Shown here in pieces: positions 1 to 5,793 of a stretch of DNA of 6,859 bases. This DNA comes from CAYNFT01 sp964396535. GTDB taxonomy: Bacteria > Chloroflexota > Dehalococcoidia > Dehalococcoidales > UBA2162. How positions within the stretch are numbered: position 1 is the first letter of the stretch; each line of letters begins with the position of its first letter. The notes below the pieces were generated by a model that was not told where the DNA came from, did no database searches, and saw only the letters and a list, made by a program, of their open reading frames with translations. The stretch spans positions 1-6,859 of the forward strand of contig CAYNFT010000100.1 in assembly GCA_964396535.1 (NCBI GenBank). The letters run 5' to 3'. A program made the position numbers and the translations under genes.

Positions 1-432
1 GCTTACTTTTTCAGCATTTGTTTTTATAGCACCTATATCAGTGCCGGCTGTTGGCTCAGTTACGGCGAAGGCAGCCAGTTTCTTCCCCGAAGCAACATCT
101 GGCAGGTATTTCTGCTTCTGCTCTTCAGTCCCGTACTTCAATAGAGCGAAAGTGCCCAGAGAGGTAGCCGCATAACAAAGAGCCACACCACTACAGGCTC
201 TACTTAACTCTTCTATAACTAAACAAAGGTCAAGGCAGCCTCCTCCCAGACCCTCATACTCTTCAGGGATAAAGACGCGGAACATATCGCTATTGGCCAG
301 GTCTTTCATTATATCCCAGGGAAACTCTTCCTTCTCGTCAAGCTCGGCTCGCACCGGCAGTATTCTCTCTTCAGCAATCCTACGGGCCAGGCTCTTCATT
401 GTCTTCTGTTCTTCAGTGAATAAATACTCCAA
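1..432 (-). CDS. Acyl-CoA dehydrogenase, N-terminal part (runs off left edge)
   Basis: Flavoenzyme family that oxidises acyl-CoA thioesters to the 2,3-enoyl-CoA, passing electrons to an electron-transfer flavoprotein; cytoplasmic. The 144 visible codons read without interruption to base 1. Residues about 5-118 are the helical N-terminal domain (FPWDIMKDLA, IPEEYEGLGGG, LKYGTEEQKQKYLP). Residues 121-132 (AFAVTEPTAGTD) are the family's FAD/substrate motif at the start of the beta-barrel middle domain. The catalytic Glu and the C-terminal domain lie outside the window. I chose the TTG at 432-430 because GGAAGGAG (complement of 438-445) lies 5 bases upstream; the next in-frame ATG, codon 12, would cut into the first helix. 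The gene is divergent from the oxidoreductase operon. Substrate chain length cannot be told. Family is secure; only exact specificity is open. Confidence 0.93.
   Translation of the reverse strand, partial: MEYLFTEEQKTMKSLARRIAEERILPVRAELDEKEEFPWDIMKDLANSDMFRVFIPEEYEGLGGGCLDLCLVIEELSRACSGVALCYAATSLGTFALLKYGTEEQKQKYLPDVASGKKLAAFAVTEPTAGTDIGAIKTNAEKVS
355..416 (-). repeat. Direct repeat copy A (inside acyl-CoA dehydrogenase start)
   Basis: This 62-base block, encoding residues 6-26 of the acyl-CoA dehydrogenase, matches 3469-3530 at 55 of 62 positions without gaps, in the same orientation. The two copies lie about 3.1 kb apart and bracket the oxidoreductase operon. This copy is the functional one. 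Confidence 0.85.
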
Positions 433-462
433 AGTAACTCCTTCCGATTAATCAATTGCTTA

Positions 463-531
463 TCAACGGCTGGAGGAGATATAGAACTGCCGGGCAAAAC
501 TTAGCCGTTGACTTTCTTCGTGGCTACCCGG
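463..531 (-). promoter_or_regulatory. Possible structured 5' leader of the acyl-CoA dehydrogenase
   Basis: Arms TCAACGGCT (463-471) and AGCCGTTGA (503-511) are perfectly complementary over 9 bp with a 31-base loop. A second pair, CCGGG (490-494, in that loop) and CCCGG (527-531), crosses the first, so the transcript could form a pseudoknot or two exclusive hairpins. The element lies between the candidate minus-strand promoter and the dehydrogenase ribosome binding site. It matches no riboswitch class I recognise. The pairing is seen; a regulatory role is inference. Confidence 0.3.
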
Positions 532-573
532 AGAACAATTTAGAGATTGCTAGCTTCCAATTCAAGTTAGCTT

Positions 574-604
574 ATTATAAGCGGTGTTGTATACTTACTG
601 TCAA
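574..604 (-). promoter_or_regulatory. Candidate sigma-70 promoter for acyl-CoA dehydrogenase
   Basis: Reading leftwards, a perfect TTGACA (complement of 599-604) is followed by a perfect TATAAT (complement of 574-579). The spacer is 19 bases, longer than the usual 16-18, which would weaken the promoter or call for an activator. It would give a leader of about 135 bases before the TTG start. Confidence 0.5.
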
Positions 605-619
605 GCTAATAACTGATAT

Positions 620-645
620 TCACAGTGATTAAAGGCATAAATCAC
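620..645. promoter_or_regulatory. Candidate operator with TCAC/GTGA half-sites
   Basis: TCAC-A-GTGA at 620-628 is a perfect short palindrome. GTGATT (625-630) and AATCAC (640-645) form a second inverted repeat with a 9-base spacer, sharing the middle half-site. The cluster sits between the two divergent candidate promoters, just upstream of the plus-strand -35. That is where a dimeric regulator could control both genes. Spacing does not fit the standard CRP or FNR consensus. No regulator gene is in the window. Confidence 0.3.
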
Positions 646-652
646 GAGAAGC

Positions 653-682
653 AGGACATTAGAAGCTGGATGAGTTTATAAT
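653..682 (+). promoter_or_regulatory. Candidate promoter of the oxidoreductase operon
   Basis: A perfect -10 TATAAT (677-682) has a weak -35, AGGACA (653-658, 4 of 6 consensus bases), 18 bases upstream. Transcription would start near 689, leaving a leader of about 100 bases that contains a small palindrome, ACCTC-T-GAGGT (709-719). The weak -35 fits a regulated promoter. Confidence 0.45.
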
Positions 683-788
683 AGAGCCGTCAAGAAAGCG
701 GGATGTAAACCTCTGAGGTGTCCAATAGTTTTTAGAGCTAAACTACTCCCCTTTGCTAAAGGCGTACAGAGAGGAGAGAAATTATAGC

Positions 789-2909
789 GTGATTGAATCG
801 AACGGTGAGCAGGTAATCAGAAGCAATTGCCGGGGTTGTCATGGCGGTTGCGGAGTGTTAGTCCATGTTAAAGATGGTCGTATTACCAAGCTTGAGGGAG
901 ACCCGGAATGTCCCACTAACCGTGGCACGATGTGCAGCAAAGGTCTAGCCTATCTGCAACTTCTGTATCACCCTGACCGGATTACCTACCCACTCAAGCG
1001 TGCTGGTAAAAAGGGCGAAGGTAAGTGGCAACGTATATCCTGGGATGAGGCTCTGGATACAATTGTCAATAAATATAAAGAGATTATACCGAATTATGGT
1101 GCCGAATCCATAGTAATAGGGCAGGGTACCAGCCGGGGCTATGCGGGATTTCTATATCGTTTTGCCAACCTTCTGGGAACGCCAAACGTTATTACTGCCG
1201 GCCATATGTGCTATATCTCAAGACTGGGAGCTACTTTAATAACCTGTGGTTTCATGCCCATATGCGATTACAATGGTCATCCCAATTGTGTCATGGTATG
1301 GGGTAGCAACGTAGTCTGGACTCACACCGATGAATACAAGGCAGAAAACGTGTCCAGAGTGCTGGCTGAGGGGGCAAAACTTATTGTCATTGACCCCAGG
1401 CTAACCTACCTGGTAGGACGAGCTGACATCTGGTTGCAGCTCAGACCGGGTACCGACGCAGCACTCGCCCTGGGTATGGCGAATGTAATAATTAGCGAAG
1501 GCCTTTACGATAAGGAATTCGTAGAGAAATATACCTACGGATGGGACAGGTTCGTTGAGCGGGTAAAGGAGTATCCGCTGGATAAGGTAGAGCGGATTAC
1601 CTGGGTTCCGGCAGAAAAAATAAGGGGTGCGGCACGGCTCTATGCCGAAACCAAGCCTGCCTGCATTCAGTGGGGAGTGGCTATTGAGCAGACAATAAAC
1701 TGCACCGACAGCAATCGTATCCTCACCGACCTTATGGCGATAACCGGTAATCTGGATATCCCCGGAGGCAATGTCTTTTTTTCACCACCGCCAGTACGGA
1801 CGATAAGTGAGTTTGGAATGCATCGAGAATTGCCTGCGGAGCAGCGAGAGAAGCAACTCGGCGGTAGCACCTACAAGTTGGCGCAGAGAGTTGCCCTGGT
1901 AACACCAAAGATGGTCTGGGATGCCATTCTGACCGGTAAGCCCTATCCCGTAAAAGCTGTACAACTGCACGGCACTAACCCGGTGATAACCCGGGCTAAT
2001 GCAAGGGAGGTCTACAAAGCTCTCAAGCAGGTTGACTTCTTGGTCGTGTCTGATTTCTTCCTGACTCCAACTGCTGAGCTAGCTGATATTGTATTGCCGG
2101 CGGCTACCTGGCTTGAACTGAACTACATCGGTGGCTATTACATGCGAAATGGCTACATATTCCCCAGAAAAAAGATTGTGCAGATTGGCGAGTGCTGGCC
2201 TGAGCATAAGATGTTTAGCGAACTCGGCAAGAGGCTGGGGCAGGAGCAGTATTGGTTTGACACCGTAGAAGATGGTTTTGATTACATCCTGGAGCCAGCC
2301 GGCCTTACCTGGGAGCAGTTTAAGGGCATGCCCTTTATCAGGGGTGAGATGGAATACCGGAAATATGAAAAGAAAGGCTTCTCTACTCCCACGAAGAGGG
2401 TAGAGCTTTACTCAACCATCTTTGAAGAGTGGGGCTATGACCCACTACCCCGATACCGCGAAATCCCGGAAAGTCCGGTAAGCAAACCCGAAGTAGCTCG
2501 AGAGTACCCCTATATACTGACTGCCGGAGCCAGGACACCGGTATTTTTCCACTCTGAGCATCGCATGATTCCCTGGCTACGCGAAATACATCCAGACCCT
2601 GTTGTTGAAATTCATCCCCAGACAGCCGAAAAGCACGGCATAAAAGAGGGTGATTGGGTATTTATCGAAAGTCCCAGGGGAAGGATTAAGCAGAGGGCTA
2701 AGCTTACTACCGGCATTGACCCATGGGTAGTTGCCGCTGAGCATGGCTGGTGGTTCCCTGAGGTGAAAACACCGGACCACGGCTGGGATAAATCCAACAT
2801 AAATATCCTTACCGATAATGACCCCGAAGGCTATGACGTGGCTATGGGCTCAACTAACCTGCGAGTCTTGCTCTGCAAGATATACCCTGCTGAGGAGCAA
2901 CAGCCATGA
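789..2909 (+). CDS. Molybdopterin oxidoreductase catalytic subunit (bis-MGD, acetylene-hydratase-like branch)
   Basis: Large subunit of the DMSO-reductase superfamily, binding a bis-MGD Mo or W cofactor and one 4Fe-4S cluster. Numbered from GTG 789 (706 aa), cluster ligands C14, C17, C21 and C49 form CX2CX3CX27C. Motifs such as GDPECPTNRGTMCSKG, ISWDEALD and LIVIDPRLT follow. C141 in GHMCYISR sits where these enzymes hold the metal-ligating Cys/Sec. From about residue 572 comes the C-terminal dinucleotide-binding domain (YPYILTAGARTP). GTG 789 is preferred because GAGGAG lies at 771-776, though 12 bases away is long; the TTG at 753 has no ribosome site and adds 12 unconserved-looking residues. 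There is no Tat signal, so it should be cytoplasmic. From memory it resembles Pelobacter acetylene hydratase throughout, but His18 replaces that enzyme's catalytic Asp13, so hydration of acetylene is not supported. Substrate unknown. Confidence 0.93.
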   Translation: MIESNGEQVIRSNCRGCHGGCGVLVHVKDGRITKLEGDPECPTNRGTMCSKGLAYLQLLYHPDRITYPLKRAGKKGEGKWQRISWDEALDTIVNKYKEIIPNYGAESIVIGQGTSRGYAGFLYRFANLLGTPNVITAGHMCYISRLGATLITCGFMPICDYNGHPNCVMVWGSNVVWTHTDEYKAENVSRVLAEGAKLIVIDPRLTYLVGRADIWLQLRPGTDAALALGMANVIISEGLYDKEFVEKYTYGWDRFVERVKEYPLDKVERITWVPAEKIRGAARLYAETKPACIQWGVAIEQTINCTDSNRILTDLMAITGNLDIPGGNVFFSPPPVRTISEFGMHRELPAEQREKQLGGSTYKLAQRVALVTPKMVWDAILTGKPYPVKAVQLHGTNPVITRANAREVYKALKQVDFLVVSDFFLTPTAELADIVLPAATWLELNYIGGYYMRNGYIFPRKKIVQIGECWPEHKMFSELGKRLGQEQYWFDTVEDGFDYILEPAGLTWEQFKGMPFIRGEMEYRKYEKKGFSTPTKRVELYSTIFEEWGYDPLPRYREIPESPVSKPEVAREYPYILTAGARTPVFFHSEHRMIPWLREIHPDPVVEIHPQTAEKHGIKEGDWVFIESPRGRIKQRAKLTTGIDPWVVAAEHGWWFPEVKTPDHGWDKSNINILTDNDPEGYDVAMGSTNLRVLLCKIYPAEEQQP

Positions 2910-3415
2910 CCAGGGAACTTACCCTTATTGTCAATACCAAGGATTGTTTCGGTTGTAATGCCTGTGAAGTTGCCTGTAAACAGGAGCATAATCTACCTGT
3001 TGGCCCAAGATTAATCAGGGTTTATCCCGATGGTCCTAGCCAGATTGAAGGTAAACCTCAGTTAAGATACGTAGTTGCTTACTGTATGCACTGTAGCCAG
3101 CCACCGTGCAAGGATGCCTGCCCGGTAGATGCTATAAACAAACGAGAGGACGGTATCGTGCTGATTAATGAGGAGCTGTGCATCGGATGTAAGGAGTGTA
3201 TTGATGCCTGTCCCCTCAGTGTGATGCAATTTGATGAAGAGAAAGAAGTTGCTCAAAAATGCGACCTGTGCGTTGACCGTATTGACCAGGGACTTGACCC
3301 TGCTTGTGTCGATGCCTGTCCCGGCTACTGTATCTACTTTGGCGATGTGAGCGAGGTTAGTAAGAGGGTGGAAGAGCATAGGCTTCTAACCCAGTATAAG
3401 AACTTTTCAGGCTAA
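2906..3415 (+). CDS. Four-cluster 4Fe-4S ferredoxin-type electron-transfer subunit
   Basis: DmsB/PsrB/HycB-type partner of the upstream oxidoreductase, carrying electrons between its active site and an external carrier. Sixteen cysteines make four motifs: C14-X2-C17-X2-C20-X3-C24; C60-X2-C63-X4-C68-X3-C72; C92-X2-C95-X2-C98-X3-C102; and C119-X2-C122-X11-C134-X3-C138. An extra Cys is at 142. This is the classical pattern for four 4Fe-4S clusters, the clusters being coordinated across motifs. At 169 aa it is compact for the family. There is no signal peptide or C-terminal membrane segment, so it looks soluble. The ATG overlaps the upstream TGA (ATGA), with GAGGAG at 2892-2897 giving 8-base spacing, which indicates translational coupling. 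No NrfD/DmsC-type anchor follows, so the electron acceptor is not identified here. Confidence 0.93.
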   Translation: MTRELTLIVNTKDCFGCNACEVACKQEHNLPVGPRLIRVYPDGPSQIEGKPQLRYVVAYCMHCSQPPCKDACPVDAINKREDGIVLINEELCIGCKECIDACPLSVMQFDEEKEVAQKCDLCVDRIDQGLDPACVDACPGYCIYFGDVSEVSKRVEEHRLLTQYKNFSG

Positions 3416-3441
3416 GTCGGATTTTTCACCTGATATCTTGG

Positions 3442-3540
3442 CTACTGGGATTCGAGTTTAGCCAGCATCGGCAGTATTCTCTCTTCAGCGATTCTTCGAG
3501 CCAGGCTCTTGATTGCCTTTTGTTCTTCAGGCTTATATTG
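3442..3540 (-). pseudogene. Remnant of an acyl-CoA dehydrogenase N-terminus
   Basis: Read leftwards this open stretch encodes PEEQKAIKSLARRIAEERIL and then PM, matching residues 6-27 of the window's own acyl-CoA dehydrogenase at 18 of 22 positions. Similarity ends abruptly after about ILP. The frame then closes with TAG at 3442-3444, and another TAG (3541-3543) lies just upstream. There is no start codon in the frame, so it cannot make a working enzyme. A weak AAGGA upstream may be the decayed ribosome site. The protein matches better than random drift would leave, so the duplication is either fairly recent or came from a closely related paralogue. Confidence 0.8.
3469..3530 (-). repeat. Direct repeat copy B (inside dehydrogenase remnant)
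   Basis: Partner of 355-416: 55 of 62 bases identical, same orientation, the first 21 bases identical. It lies 53 bases past the ferredoxin stop codon, so the oxidoreductase operon and its promoter region are enclosed by the two copies. Confidence 0.85.
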
Positions 3541-3550
3541 CTAGCATCCT

Positions 3551-4105
3551 TTATTTCAGCAGACCCTGTTTAGCAAGGAAATTAATGACTTCTGGGCTGT
3601 TTCTCGGGTCTTCTTCAGAATTTGAAACCTGCCACGGATAGTCGGAAAGAATTAAGATTCTATTATTCCCTTCATTGAGCTTGAACAGAGCGTCTAGAAT
3701 CGCCACTCCGTCATAGCTGGCCGAAGACACCGAGGAATAGAATTTTCCTCGGTAAATCTCTTTTCCTTCAATCTTGAGTACGAAGTCCCTGCCGAAAAGG
3801 GTGTCCTTTAGTTTCGGAATCGCCTCGTAAGTCATATATGAGTTCCACTTCTCTATCCCTGCTTCATTAAGCTCGATGGCATGAGTAGCTTCTTTAGCTT
3901 CGGTGAGATGGACATTCCGGTAATATGCCTTGATGTGTTGCTCAGACAGCACAAGCTCCCCACTGTCAATCAGGTAGATACCGAAGCCTGGTTCCTCAGC
4001 CGATGTAGATACTTTGGATGGTGATATTTCCTCTCCGATGTGGCATGATAATACACTGCCAGCAAGTAGTAATGCTAGTGATACTAATAGGGCGAATGCT
4101 TTAAT
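3551..4105 (-). CDS. Small predicted lipoprotein, unknown function (probable ATT start)
   Basis: I do not recognise a named family. The frame is open for 184 codons, from an ATT (complement of 4103-4105) directly after an in-frame TAA. Residues 2-20 are Lys followed by a hydrophobic run (AFALLVSLALLLAGSVLS) ending at C21 in SVLSC, a fair lipobox, so the protein should be exported and lipid-anchored. A polar linker follows (to about 40), then a soluble domain with GFGIYLIDSGELVLSEQHIK and IELNEAGIEKW; this strand-plus-helix pattern faintly recalls the SecD P1 region, which is weak inference. No ATG, GTG or TTG occurs before the GTG at 3952, and starting there would discard the whole leader and linker. 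GGGAG (complement of 4116-4120) lies 10 bases before the ATT, which overlaps the ispH stop. Last gene of the plsC-ispH operon. Alternatively the start codon has been lost by mutation. Confidence 0.7.
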   Translation of the reverse strand: MKAFALLVSLALLLAGSVLSCHIGEEISPSKVSTSAEEPGFGIYLIDSGELVLSEQHIKAYYRNVHLTEAKEATHAIELNEAGIEKWNSYMTYEAIPKLKDTLFGRDFVLKIEGKEIYRGKFYSSVSSASYDGVAILDALFKLNEGNNRILILSDYPWQVSNSEEDPRNSPEVINFLAKQGLLK

Positions 4106-4970
4106 TTATCGAATTCTCCCGAGCCACAGCTTCTAGCTTAGCTACTACATCATTTATAGTATCTTCAGATGTGGAAGCGCCTGCGGTGATACCTACCTGA
4201 AAGTGGCCTTGAAGCCAGGAAACCTGGATTTCCTCTGCAGTTTCAACCAGATATGTTTTGCTAGCTGTAGAACATAACTCGGCGAGGTGATTGGTATTAG
4301 CGCTGGTATGACTGCCAATAACGAGCATCAGGTCTACTCTATTAGCTAGTTCAAAGGCTGCTTGCTGGCGTTCCCTGATATCGTGGCATATTGTATCAAT
4401 TATGCGAAGTTCAGCATCTTTATTCAGGGCAGAGTCAACAAGGTTTTTGACAAACTCGGTAAAATGAGCGGGTATCTGTGTTGTCTGGGATAGCACACCC
4501 AAACGACGAGGTACATGCTCTAGCGTACTGATAAAGTTTTCATCCAGCGTTGCTACTCCCTTATCGTTAGCCCAGCCAAGAATGCCCTTTACTTCAGGAT
4601 GATTAACATCTCCATATACAATGACAAAAAAACCAGACTTGGCTAACCTGCGAGCGGCAATCTGGGCCCGGTGTACAAAGGGGCAGGTAGTATTAATTAT
4701 GTCGCTGTACCTGGCTCGAAGCTCATCTTCTAGCTGCGGACTCACTCCATGGGCACCAATAACCACTGTTTTACCCTGTATATCATCCAGACTATTGGCT
4801 ACCCTTACCCCGATATCAGCTAGCCTTTGTAGCACCTGATGGTTATGCACAATAGCCCCTAATGTTTCTACTTGGCCGCGTTCACGGGCAAGCTTCTCCA
4901 GGATATCTATGGCTCGCTTAACCCCAAAGCAAAACCCTGTTCCTGCCGCTTTTTCAACCTTCAGTTTCAT
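4101..4970 (-). CDS. ispH: 4-hydroxy-3-methylbut-2-enyl diphosphate reductase
   Basis: Last enzyme of the MEP isoprenoid pathway: reduces HMBPP to IPP and DMAPP with a 4Fe-4S cluster; cytoplasmic. From ATG 4970 the protein has 289 aa. Cluster cysteines are C14 (GFCFGVKRAID), C96 (NTTCPFV) and C195 (DTICHD), closely matching C12, C96 and C197 of E. coli IspH. VHNHQV supplies the substrate His, HPEV (H124, E126) the second His and the proton-relay Glu, SQTTQ the conserved Thr region, and SANTNHLAEL the diphosphate-binding Ser/Asn. The C-terminal GITAGAST is also typical. ATG 4970 is preferred for its match to family N-termini, with AGGGAG just upstream; ATG 4991, preceded by GAGG, would add seven residues. 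The gene overlaps the plsC end by 17 bases, so the two are co-translated. No key residue is missing. Confidence 0.96.
   Translation of the reverse strand: MKLKVEKAAGTGFCFGVKRAIDILEKLARERGQVETLGAIVHNHQVLQRLADIGVRVANSLDDIQGKTVVIGAHGVSPQLEDELRARYSDIINTTCPFVHRAQIAARRLAKSGFFVIVYGDVNHPEVKGILGWANDKGVATLDENFISTLEHVPRRLGVLSQTTQIPAHFTEFVKNLVDSALNKDAELRIIDTICHDIRERQQAAFELANRVDLMLVIGSHTSANTNHLAELCSTASKTYLVETAEEIQVSWLQGHFQVGITAGASTSEDTINDVVAKLEAVARENSIN
4116..4120 (-). promoter_or_regulatory. Ribosome binding site supporting the ATT start
   Basis: GGGAG on the minus strand lies 10 bases upstream of the ATT at 4105-4103, inside the last codons of ispH. It is the only purine-rich site placed to serve the lipoprotein leader. 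It is modest evidence on its own, and mainly counts together with the intact signal peptide downstream. Confidence 0.4.
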
Positions 4971-5616
4971 CCGGCTCCCTTTTCTTGACATAATATCCTC
5001 GATATTCTACAGGAAGAAGCTCGGCTATATGTTCCATTATAGTGTTTGTAAACTCAGTAAGCTCTGTCTTGGATACTCTACCATTAACCGCTGGCAGGTG
5101 GAATGGCTGACCAAAATCGATTTTTATCAGAGGACGACGCAGTATCCACGATAAGCCCTTAATTTTTTCTGTGCCAGTAATGGCTACGGGAACGATAGGA
5201 ACTCCGCTGTGCAAGGCTATCAACGCCGAGCCGGGGAAAGCAGGCTGCAATTGAGCATTCTTGCTCCTTGTTGCCTCAGGAAACATGACTAAGGCCAGAC
5301 CCTCGGCTAACACTCTTTCTGCTTGACGCAGTGACTTCCTATCAAGTTGTCCCCGGTGTACCGGAAAGGCACCAAAGCTACTTATGAAGTAGTTTGAGAA
5401 TCTGGAGCGAAATAGCTCCTCCTTAGCCATGAATATCGCTTTTCGACGAAGGCTAACACTAACCAGGGGGGGGTCAACTAGATGTAGATGATTAGCTACT
5501 ATCAGCAGAGCTCCCTGGCTGGGGACATTCTCCCTGCCCCTGACCTGCCAGCAAGTAAACAGGCGCAGTATTGTCTGTACGATTGCTCGGGCAATATAGT
5601 AAAACCAGCGTATCAT
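4954..5616 (-). CDS. plsC: 1-acyl-sn-glycerol-3-phosphate acyltransferase (PlsC-type)
   Basis: Transfers an acyl chain to lysophosphatidic acid to form phosphatidic acid, at the inner face of the membrane. The 220 aa include a hydrophobic N-terminal segment (about 4-23), then the four acyltransferase blocks: NHLHLVD (N42; catalytic pair H43 and D48 as HX4D), FGAFPVHRG (81-89), FPEATRS (112-118) and VPIVPVAITG (139-148). In block III the common FPEGTRS has Ala in place of Gly115; E114 and R117, which bind the glycerol phosphate, are kept. Length is normal for bacterial PlsC. The ATG at 5616 has only a weak ribosome site (GAAG), but the leader from the nearby promoter is short. First gene of the plsC-ispH-lipoprotein operon, an arrangement also known in other bacteria for the first two genes. 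Exact acceptor could differ. Confidence 0.92.
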   Translation of the reverse strand: MIRWFYYIARAIVQTILRLFTCWQVRGRENVPSQGALLIVANHLHLVDPPLVSVSLRRKAIFMAKEELFRSRFSNYFISSFGAFPVHRGQLDRKSLRQAERVLAEGLALVMFPEATRSKNAQLQPAFPGSALIALHSGVPIVPVAITGTEKIKGLSWILRRPLIKIDFGQPFHLPAVNGRVSKTELTEFTNTIMEHIAELLPVEYRGYYVKKREPDETEG

Positions 5617-5651
5617 TCTGCTTCAAACAAAAACAATGTCGATAATTGCCA

Positions 5652-5680
5652 ATTATAGCTTATAACTATGATAAAGACAA
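5652..5680 (-). promoter_or_regulatory. Promoter of the plsC-ispH-lipoprotein operon
   Basis: On the minus strand TTGTCT (complement of 5675-5680, 4 of 6 consensus) is followed after 17 bases by a perfect TATAAT (complement of 5652-5657). The start site would be near 5645, giving a leader of about 30 bases to the plsC ATG. Confidence 0.65.
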
Positions 5681-5722
5681 ACAGATGTGGTATGATTGCT
5701 CGTCAGTCTTCAGTATAGAGCC

Positions 5723-5751
5723 TTGATAAAACTTATCTTTTAATCCATAAT
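5723..5751 (+). promoter_or_regulatory. Promoter of the PfkB-family kinase
   Basis: TTGATA (5723-5728) and CATAAT (5746-5751) each match the sigma-70 consensus at 5 of 6 bases with an ideal 17-base spacer. The start site would be near 5758. It is back-to-back with the plsC promoter, the two -35 elements being 42 bases apart. Confidence 0.65.
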
Positions 5752-5793
5752 GTATAAAACTAGTACCAGGAATATTAAAATCGGAGAGAGGCC

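Noticed and set aside
753..788. TTG at 753 as start of the oxidoreductase
   Set aside because: No ribosome binding site precedes it, and the twelve extra residues do not look like the family N-terminus. GTG 789 has GAGGAG upstream, although the 12-base spacing leaves some doubt.
789..2909. Naming the oxidoreductase acetylene hydratase or formate dehydrogenase
   Set aside because: The hydratase Asp is replaced by His, and the active-site surroundings (HMCYISR) differ from the formate dehydrogenase V-Sec/Cys-H-G pattern. Substrate is left open.
3062..3379. 105-residue open frame on the minus strand
   Set aside because: Lies wholly inside the ferredoxin subunit gene, whose 16 cysteines in four motifs are decisive. 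It is a shadow frame without a ribosome site.
3408..3435. Possible terminator after the ferredoxin gene
   Set aside because: TCAGG and CCTGA can pair, but the loop is long (about 17 bases), the stem is only 5 bp and no T-run follows it.
355..3530. Treating the flanking repeats as insertion-sequence ends or att sites
   Set aside because: The repeats are coding sequence of the dehydrogenase with mismatches. No transposase, integrase, tRNA or target-site duplication is visible.
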